A stretch of 64,000 nucleotides of DNA from Liolophura sinensis. Lineage: Eukaryota > Mollusca > Polyplacophora > Chitonida > Chitonidae. Position numbers and translations under genes: made by a program. Numbering within the stretch: position 1 is the first letter of the stretch; each line of letters opens with the position of its first letter. The stretch is from contig NC_088303.1 of NCBI RefSeq assembly GCF_032854445.1, positions 4,721,501 to 4,785,500 on the forward strand, written 5' to 3'. Below the pieces are notes generated by a model. That model saw only the letters and a program-made list of their open reading frames with translations. It did no database searches and was not told the origin of the DNA. Positions 62,501-64,000 of this stretch are shown piece by piece.

Positions 62501-63288
62501 ATACAAACAGAGAATGTTCATGTTTCTTTACGAAAAGAGGGAGGAGAGGGGGGACAATTTGTGATTGTCCATGACTGCTAATCCATCTGATTTCTACGTC
62601 ACACAAAAAATAAATAAGTTCTTGTCACTGGTCTAAAAAAAAGCTCTGATTGTCAACTCCTCTAAGATTGATCAGTGGATCTTTCGCCTTTTCTTAGCTG
62701 CAGGAATATGTACAGTGAATGTTTCACATGGCATGTGGATGTGTTAGTACACTGAACTGCCATTAGTGTAAAAATAGAGAAGCAAATATACATTACCTTT
62801 GCAAAAAAGATTTTTCTGTCAATTGGCCTGTCAAGTTTTGGTTACTGTGCAATAGCTGGTCCAAATATTGTCTGATTTTGATAAAATTTTATGTGCGGGC
62901 CCATTTACACAACGTCGGATAATGTTTAAAAATGCAACTTTGAAAAGAAATAACAATCTACAAGTTTTGTTTATTTTAATGCATTCTGTCAACGTTTTAC
63001 ACGATTTCCTTGATTTCATTGGGTTCTTGGTTTCAGTTCAAAAACTACTTCATATATTGTCCATTTTTATAAAGTTTTGATGCGCCGAGTGATTCACCTA
63101 TTGACTACTCAGATGAGCTTATTCCTTGTAAAAGTTTAGCATATTTAGCCTGCATTTGCTTGTTTCTCTTCCTCTAGGTTATCAAACTCCTTGAGAATTC
63201 ACCGATGAAAATGGACGTACGGAGGACCCGTGTTCGTGTGATCGTGGACACTAACGACAAGGTGGTGGCTGCTCCAATGACGGGATGA
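59576..63288 (+). CDS. Potato-inhibitor-I (eglin-like) serine protease inhibitor C
   Basis: Three exons: 59576-59632 (MSEEMNAVELKTWPDLKGK), 62111-62161 and 63178-63288, all phase 0 with GT-AG borders, 72 residues. The helix exon reads TGAEAEKYLKENHPDLE. The loop exon has P1 Met and P1' Asp but Lys at P2 (KM|D) where the others have Thr, then RTRVRVIVDTNDKV and PMTG. The Arg residues behind the loop are kept. No cysteine and no signal peptide are seen. The start has A at -3. A perfect NRF-1-type palindrome lies about 145 bases upstream. An AATAAA at 63530 could be the poly(A) signal. Confidence 0.86.
59650..62100. other. Inhibitor C intron 1
   Basis: It contains a family 1 SINE fragment (60308-60400), C-rich runs (60937-60964, 61430-61475) and a decayed SINE (about 61610-61880). 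The 70-codon frame at 59777 is not recognised. Confidence 0.5.
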
Positions 63289-63529
63289 TTTGATACTACT
63301 GTTCATACAATCATATAAGAAACTAATGAAGGAAGGAACTCAGTTGATTTATATTGACATTAAACGAAAATGCCAGGATGAATGGCATGTATGTCTGATA
63401 CGTCTGTCCACATTATTGTCTATTGCACGGGAACGTATACGAAAGCATAGGCCTACAGTGTATACCGTTCAATAAGGATTTGCTATCCTGCATGCATTCT
63501 TCGTCGTAATCAAAAACGTTGATATGTTA

Positions 63530-63535
63530 AATAAA
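63530..63535 (+). terminator. Possible poly(A) signal of inhibitor C
   Basis: AATAAA lies about 240 bases after the stop of inhibitor C. No other canonical signal is seen between them. Use is inferred. Confidence 0.4.
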
Positions 63536-64000
63536 GTGAACGTTTCTAGAAAACATTCATTTTTTATAAACAAATATACTCTGCTTTTGATGATATCGCT
63601 TTGTTTTGTGTTGAGCAAGGATCCTGCCCTCGTATGTATTCATGAGATGTGTTTACGGATGTTATGCGGTGAATTTGATATAACCATAAGTTCTTTGTCG
63701 TATTTTTGCAACATATTTGGCCCCCTACTCTAATTCACTGATGTGCTGCTTTCATGATTTAGATATTGGTACTCTTTATTGGGGTACCGGTACTTGTGTA
63801 CCAGACAGAAATAATTATAATAATAATTATTTATTTATTTGTTTGATAGTTGCCTAACGCCATATTCACACGATATCGCGGTCAATTTTATCTGTGGAGA
63901 AGCCGTAGTGCCCTGAGTAAACCACCGACAAATTACTGACGAACCTTCCCACATGTCACGTACAGATTTATATGCTCACCATACTGGTGAAGGACAACTG

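Overview
This 64-kb window is animal nuclear DNA. Its genes are split by GT-AG introns and it is crowded with tRNA-derived SINE copies, minisatellite arrays and foldback elements. The SINE tails ending in AAATAAATAAAT or ACTCACTCACTC, and the general texture, suggest a marine lophotrochozoan, most likely a bivalve mollusc. That is inference, because no species-diagnostic gene is present.

Layout. 1-11,600: no gene recognised; minisatellites (20-, 30-, 19- and 41-bp units), SINE pieces and a foldback element. 11,619-13,520 (minus): a broken glycosyltransferase-61-like gene with frame breaks and possible upstream exons. 14,604-27,547 (plus): a complete-looking 13-exon beta-hexosaminidase (GH20) gene. 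Its 1,147-residue product carries a long Gln/Asn/Arg-rich, coiled-coil and poly-Gly N-terminal extension and two C-terminal membrane segments. 27,548-42,300: gene-poor, with 41- and 26-bp arrays, a ~0.9-kb tandem repeat and a 2.6-kb complex of three related satellites. 42,413-63,288 (plus): a cluster of small potato-inhibitor-I (eglin-like) serine protease inhibitor genes. Three copies of the exon 2/exon 3 pair are present but only two first exons were found. A 1.37-kb array of a 36-bp palindrome-bearing repeat and a LINE reverse-transcriptase relic lie among them.

All hexosaminidase and inhibitor exon joins keep frame, and the GH20 catalytic residues are all present. The GH20 enzyme should remove terminal GlcNAc/GalNAc from glycoconjugates or chitin fragments in the lysosome or outside the cell. 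The inhibitors have no signal peptide in their predicted first exons, so they probably act inside cells. I see no functional link between the two loci.

The best candidates for something undescribed are the hexosaminidase with added N-terminal and membrane parts, and the inhibitor cluster with its spare terminal exon cassette and variable reactive loops.
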